DNA of 64,000 nucleotides from Apoderus coryli (lineage: Eukaryota > Arthropoda > Insecta > Coleoptera > Attelabidae). The notes below the pieces were generated by a model. That model did no database searches. It had not been told where the DNA came from and saw only the letters and a program-made list of their open reading frames with translations. The translations under genes and the position numbers were made by a program. Location: positions 19,852,821 to 19,916,820 of the forward strand of contig OU452206.1 of the NCBI GenBank assembly GCA_911728435.2, written 5' to 3'. Positions 59,424-64,000 of this stretch are shown here, piece by piece; position 1 is the stretch's first letter; each line of letters starts with the position of its first letter.

Positions 59424-60735
59424 GATACTCTTTAAACAATTAGCCAACTATTTTGAAAGAAATAATTTATTTTCTCCGAAACAATTTGGATTTAGACCGA
59501 AACTTAACACCGTTTCAGCTATAGAAAACTTTATAAATAGCGTTATAACCGCTTTTGAGAGTAGAAGGCTTGTGGGGGGCTTCTTTTCTTGATTTAACAA
59601 AGGCGTTTGATTGCGTCTCACACGATATCTTGTTGGGTAAACTGGAGCGATACGGTATGAGTGCGAATTCGGTTCGTTTGCTGAGTTCCTATCTCACTGG
59701 TAGGAATGTTGTAACGATGTTTGAGTTAAAGTCTTCTCAGCCCTTGTTGAGCTCTTGTGGAGTCCCACAGGGCTCGGTGCTCGAACCTCTATTGTTTTTG
59801 ATTTTCATTAATGATTTACCGCTATATCTGCCATGCTCTGACCTGACATTGTTTGCAGACGATTCAACTATTGTCGATGTTGAACTGCGCGTGATGTTCT
59901 GGCCCCAAGTATGATTAATTCACAGTCGAGGGCTGCTGACTGGTTTGCAGCTAACAAACTCTGTATGAATGCCAATAAAACAGCTACTAAAATATTTACA
60001 TTACGTGAGACGGATGTTGCTGTTTCTGATGGTCTGGTAAAGTTTTTGGGTGTCACTTTGGACCAAAAGCTAACCTGGGCGGGTCATGTCGAGGTTACTG
60101 TTGCCAAGTTGTCTAAGGTTGTGTTCATGTTACGAAGCTTTAAGGGTGAAGTCTCTTTTAATGTTTTGAAATCAGCATATTATGGCCTTTTTCACAGTGT
60201 GGCGTCATATGCTTTGTCAATTCAAAGACGAGTGGTTCGAATAATGACAGATTTAGAGTTTAGAGAGGATGTCAGACCTAAATTTAAAGAATGTAAAATA
60301 ATTACACTCCCGTATCTCTATATCTACAATTCAATTATGTATGTGAAAAATAATTACAATCTGTACATAAAGCATGATAAAGTTCACAACCACAATACCA
60401 GAAACAAAAATGACATTCTTCCTGAATATATGAGGTTGGGTAGAAGCAGAAATTCTGCAAATTATTATGATCCCACATGCTATAATCATTTGCCAGATAG
60501 TTTGAAAACACTGAGCCTTGCAATGTTCAAAAATAGATTAAAAAACTACTTAATTTACCAGGCTTTTTACTCCATTGCTAAATTCCTTAGCACTGACTTT
60601 CTGTTTTGATTAAGTTAAGTATATACATTTCTATGTTTTTATATTGTGTTATGTAATATTTCAGTATTTAATATGACTTGTGTAAACCTTTTTGGTAATG
60701 ACATGTAATGAGAATAAATAAATAAATAAATAAAA
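59424..60735 (+). mobile_element. LINE family 1 copy E
   Basis: It begins at GATACTCTTTAAACAATTAG, inside the fingers. One extra G in a G-run near 59575 shifts the frame before SFLDLTKAFDCVSHD (frame 59555-59914: CGVPQGSVLEPLLF with Gly to Glu, FADDSTIVD). A one-base loss near 59888 shifts again into frame 59911-60609 (KFLGVTLDQKLTWAGH to FLSTDFLF). An in-frame 39-bp deletion removes IWGHSCHASRVFA. The 3'UTR ends with GAATAAATAAATAAATAAAT at 60713-60735, 80 bp before the unc-5 acceptor. Inactive. Confidence 0.92.
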
Positions 60736-60819
60736 ACGTAACATTAAAAATTTGTTTACAGTAAGACATGAAACTAGATTATAGTTTAGACTCTCAATAA
60801 TTGTGTATTTTTTTTACAG

Positions 60820-61206
60820 ATGGTGGTAGTCTTCTCGAAGACACTGTCTCGACCGCAAAGCCGACTCAAGAACCCGACGAGTCTCTGCTCCTCAACACAG
60901 ACTTACCAATATTCCTGAGCGAACCTCAAAACGCATATGTAGTGAAAAATCGTCCAGCAAATCTGCACTGTAGAGCTGCACATGCGCTTCGTGTCTACTT
61001 CAAATGTAACGGAGCACCAAAATTGGAGAGTGTACCGTTTGAGTTTGTCGATCCGCAAACGGGAGTGAGAATCGTTGAGGCGGAAACAAATGTGACACGT
61101 GATATGGTGGAGGAGTTCTTTGGCAAGGAGAAGTTCAAGTGTGAGTGCTATGCGTGGAGCGGACGAGGGAGTATTAAGAGTCAGCCGGCGACAGTGGAAG
61201 TTGCAT
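60820..61206 (+). CDS. unc-5: UNC-5 netrin receptor, first Ig-domain exon
   Basis: The acceptor TTTTTTTTACAG ends at 60819 and the donor CAT/GTAAGT is at 61206/61207; both junctions are phase 1. The 129-codon exon encodes an acidic linker (DGGSLLEDTVSTAKPTQEPD) and then an Ig domain: LPIFLSEPQNAYVVKNRPAN, LHCRAAHALRVYFKCNG, VDPQTGVRIVEAETNVTRD, FGKEKFKCECYAWSGRGSIK and ATVEVA. LHCRA, YFKCNG, DP-TG and FKCECYAWS-RG are signatures of the UNC-5 first Ig domain, which takes part in netrin binding. The four cysteines allow the Ig disulphide plus the extra pair known in UNC-5. NVT is a potential N-glycosylation site. Later exons (second Ig, thrombospondin, ZU5 and death domains) lie beyond the window. 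Confidence 0.92.
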
Positions 61207-61960
61207 GTAAGTAGTTTGTTTAAGTTGTTTTGATAATTTTACGCTTACTTTTAGAAGTTGTTGGGTTCGTCTCATGTTCAAAGATTTACAGGGTGAACTT
61301 GAAAACTGTGATTTTTTTGTCTCTTGCTCTTTCAGTAATGAAGTAAAACTAAGTTTTTTAATGGGACAGTCTGTAAACAAACAAAAATGCCCCTTTTTCC
61401 TATATTTCCACCGCACTCGCCCACACAATTGTTTATTGAATATTAAAGCAATCGCATAATGACAACATAAAATTGCCGGTCATTTAAATAATTTCCATTT
61501 GGTTCGACTCGCATAATAATCATATTAAAACGGACACAACGTTTAATTTAATTAAGTTTAATCTGGTCCCATTTTGCATACACCGACATTTAATAGCCTC
61601 TCTTAGTTGTGTAGAGATAAAAGGAATTATTAAGGTACTTACTTACGACTAGAGTTGTGTTTGCTCTGTGTTTTGATAATGGAGTAAAACAAATTATTTA
61701 TTTAATTATATTATGCAATTAATGTTGTTTAAAAGTAGCCTTGTATTATACGTGGTTTTAGCGAAAGCCAATAGGTCTTTCAGCAAAGACACAGTGCTTC
61801 TTACCTATACATCCTCACCTAGTTGGCACCCTTGTAAGGGAGTGTAATGTTTCCAGCAGGGAGATCCAACGAATTCTTAGACAAAATCAACACCACAATC
61901 CTTCATCTCGTCCTCCTACTGATTTTCCAAGGATGTTGGAGCTTATTGATAGATATAATA
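61207..61960. other. unc-5 second intron, left part
   Basis: No gene seen. Frames near 61790-61955 (+; VGTLVRECNVSSREIQRILR) faintly resemble a transposase helix-turn-helix, too weak to call. Confidence 0.35.
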
Positions 61961-62045
61961 TCAAATAAATAAATAAATGCTTTATTGCTCAACAGAAAAT
62001 TTCAAGTTACTCCAATGGTCAAAAGGAATGATGATGAACAATTTC
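61961..62045 (-). mobile_element. LINE 3' tip with TTTA tail
   Basis: TCAAATAAATAAATAAATGC at 61961-61980 followed by TTTATTGCTCAACAG mirrors, on the minus strand, the 3' end of the family 3 relative at 50590-50625 (AAGCATTTATTGCCCAACAG). Only the last part of a 3'UTR is present, consistent with extreme 5' truncation. Confidence 0.6.
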
Positions 62046-62089
62046 TTATTTTATTCGTTAAAATGATAATAAGATAGAACTTCTTATCT

Positions 62090-62300
62090 GTATACGATTT
62101 GTTTGAAACATTTTTGATAGTTGATTCATTATTCAGTGAAGCTCTTTTAGAGACGTAGGTTTAATTTGAAATAAAACGACCCTATAAAAACATCAAGAGA
62201 TTAACGGTGTTAAGTCTGGTGATCTAGGACGCCACTCTACCTCATCTAACAATCCAATGTTTTTCATAGTGTAGCGGAGTACCACCCTGTTAAAAAACAC
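62090..62300 (-). mobile_element. mariner transposase fragment with third aspartate block
   Basis: The minus-strand translation near 62265-62195 is NIGLLDEVEWRPRSPDLTPL, then broken frames with PTSLKELH. W-PRSPDLTPLD holds the third catalytic aspartate of the transposase lineage seen at 16.6 and 35.5 kb (normally followed by FFLWG--KD-VY). The following codons are stopped and shifted. First and second catalytic blocks are missing. Confidence 0.7.
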
Positions 62301-63179
62301 ATCATTCTATTCTATCTATTATATCTATTGACGTGACGGTTGAGAAAAAATGTACAATCGGCAGAAAAAATATTATAAATAACCAGTCGATTGATATTCA
62401 AAGAGTTTTTGTTTGTACTAAGCCCAAAAAACGTTGCAAGCTTGCTGCCATCGGGATTTTTTCTAGTGAAATCTTGGCTTTGCTAAGGCATAAGTAGGGG
62501 AGAGGTGGGGTGATTTCTCTTCTAATATGGCCGCGTCTGGACAACTCAGCTAATTTTTTAATTGATTTCATTTTTACCAACTCAATATTTGATTAGTTTA
62601 AATAGAGATATCAAAGTAATTCTGAAGCTTTAATAAGTTCTTCAATATCATGTACCGACATGCATTATAGTCCCCTAGATACGGGTTGGAGTGTATAGTC
62701 GTATAATCAACACATCAAACAATTACATTATCTCTAACAGTGTGTTATACATGTTCTACTCATATAATAATGATATACGTGTGCAAGTTGTAGACCATAG
62801 ACCACCCTCTATGTGTGTTAAATAGGTATACGTACCTCCTCTGCGTACTATAATACCTTCTGGGCACCCCTATTAATTTATCCCTCGCGATGCGTTGATA
62901 ATAAATTGCTATTTGCTTTCTCTCTGCATATACCGTCGATCCACACTCAGTCTATGATTAAATGACTTCATTACGATGCACTAGATTTAATAGTGTCACA
63001 AAATAACTTAACTATTCAATTTGAAGGTTTGACACGTATTAGTAGTTATAAAATACGTTGAGAGTGAGAAAGTTTTCGATGGGTAATTTTTTACGATTTC
63101 AAAAAAGGCCTAACTTCACAAGGATACATTAAATCGCTTCAGTCACCTTCAGAGAAGAGAGTGTAGAATTGGTTTGCAG
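62301..63179. other. unc-5 second intron, nothing recognised
   Basis: ORF 62398-62580 (-) has no motif. No repeats are supported. Confidence 0.4.
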
Positions 63180-63560
63180 AATTTCGTGTGCAGATGTCTT
63201 GTTTCGGCTATACATGACACGTCGGACGTAACAATTCCTTCAGAGGCTCGAAGATCGGTTAACGCTAAAAGGTATACAGTAATTTGTTTGCCAAAAGTCA
63301 GACACAAAATTCAGGAAGACCAACCGAATATGTCGCATTGATCTTTATCATGACAATGCCGGATCGCACACAGCACGTCATTCCAGGAAAAAAATCTTGA
63401 AATAATATATCATTGTCGATATTAGTTTAAATTATCACCCAACGATTTATTTTTGTTCCCAAACGTGAAACAAGGAATGCGTGGACAGCAATTTTGAAGA
63501 CCTCAAGAAGCGTTATTCGAAGGCTTTCAAGATCCAATTCAACGCATTTAGGTGATAAAA
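63180..63560 (+). mobile_element. mariner relic interrupted by LINE copy F
   Basis: The + frame near 63335-63390 gives CRIDLYHDNAGSHTARHSRK, the second catalytic aspartate block (LYHDNA--HTA) of mariner/SETMAR-type transposases. At 63450-63545 other frames give FVPKRETRNAWTAI or, corrected by one base, the FPNVK--MRGQQF block and a PQEA-IEAF-like tail. It is followed within 20 bp by family 1 sequence. Frameshifts and a degraded third aspartate region make it inactive. The relic at 39842-39970 is a deleted relative. Confidence 0.7.
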
Positions 63561-63562
63561 TT

Positions 63563-64000
63563 AGAAGCTCGAAAGGCATTTTTGATTTGAATATCGTAAT
63601 CATTAAATATATTAAGGATATAATAATTATACCATTGACAATATTGATTAATTTGGCGATCTCATCCGGCAAAGAATCTCCAGATGAATTGAAGAACTAT
63701 CGCCCTATTTCTATAGTGCCTGTTCTAGGCAAAATTTTTGAAAAGATACTCTTTAAACAATTAGCCAACTATTTTGAAAGAAATAATTTATTTTCTCCGA
63801 AACAATTTGGATTTAGACTGAAACTTAACACCGTTTCAGCTATAGAAAACTTTATAAATAGCGTTATAACCGCTTTTGAGAGTAGACGGCTTGTGGGGGC
63901 TTCTTTTTTTGATTTAACAAATGCGTTTGATTGCGTCTCACACGGTATCTTATTGGGTAAACTGGAGCGATACGGTATGAGTGCGAATTCGGTTCGTTTG
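63563..64000 (+). mobile_element. LINE family 1 copy F, runs off the window
   Basis: It begins at AAGCTCGAAAGGCATTTTTG and follows family 1 through ILINLAISSG. About 66 bp are missing at 63670 (MFPSCLKFSKIIPLFKK) and it resumes at ESPDELKNYRPISIVPVLGK, SPKQFGFRLKLNTVSAIENF and SFFDLTNAFDCVSHG, where box A has Leu to Phe and Lys to Asn changes and the following SHD is SHG. It continues past base 64000. Decayed box A suggests an inactive copy. Confidence 0.9.

Larger units (their letters stand above)
21282..60819 (+). other. unc-5: putative first coding intron of unc-5 (39.5 kb)
   Basis: Bounded by GTAAGG at 21282 and a pyrimidine tract ending TTTTTTACAG at 60819. It contains most of the transposons listed here on both strands. 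I see no other convincing host coding exon inside it. Confidence 0.6.

Noticed and set aside
1..64000. CRISPR arrays, bacterial operons, phage or tRNA/rRNA genes
   Set aside because: No spaced direct repeats of CRISPR type, no ribosome-binding-site-linked gene runs and no recognisable tRNA or rRNA segments; the sequence is eukaryotic.

Overview
The window is AT-rich animal DNA, most likely from an insect. The evidence is a spliced host gene, retrotransposons of types common in arthropods, and mariner-like, hAT-like and RTE elements; the order cannot be fixed from the sequence. No bacterial operons, rRNA, tRNA or CRISPR arrays were seen.

The host gene I recognise with most support is a netrin receptor of the UNC-5 family on the + strand. 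A signal-peptide exon (ATG at 21209, donor after 21281, phase 1) and a first-immunoglobulin-domain exon (60820-61206, phase 1 at both ends) join in frame. Between them lies a putative 39.5-kb intron, and a second intron runs from 61207 past the window end. On this reading the whole right two thirds is intron filled with transposons. A second host-like fragment is a THAP-domain reading frame of four pieces separated by short introns at 7851-8430 (minus), broken by one frameshift.

Layout: 1-15.8 kb holds decayed LINE pieces, a mariner C-terminal piece, the THAP fragment and a 65-bp tandem array. 16.5-20.8 kb holds a mariner transposase cut by a LINE tip, then LINE family-1 copy A just upstream of the unc-5 start exon. 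21-31 kb has RT remnants, a fold-back element with a hammerhead-like RNA motif, a second LINE family, and an RTE element nested inside a DNA transposon. 31.6-43.4 kb has family-1 copies B and C, mariner pieces, and two RNase H fragments, one with perfect target-site duplications. 44.8-52.8 kb carries four minus-strand LINE pieces in a row. 54.2-55.5 kb is a non-autonomous hAT element built around a 174-bp satellite. 57-64 kb has family-1 copies D, E and F around unc-5 exon 2.

Family 1, a non-LTR retrotransposon of the Jockey/CR1 group with seven copies on both strands, is the dominant recent invader; copy D keeps a 514-residue open reading frame. Most other elements are truncated or frameshifted. 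The most interesting signals are the hAT element that carries a satellite, the hammerhead-like stem with a compensatory base change between two loci, and the nested or prematurely ended retro-insertions.
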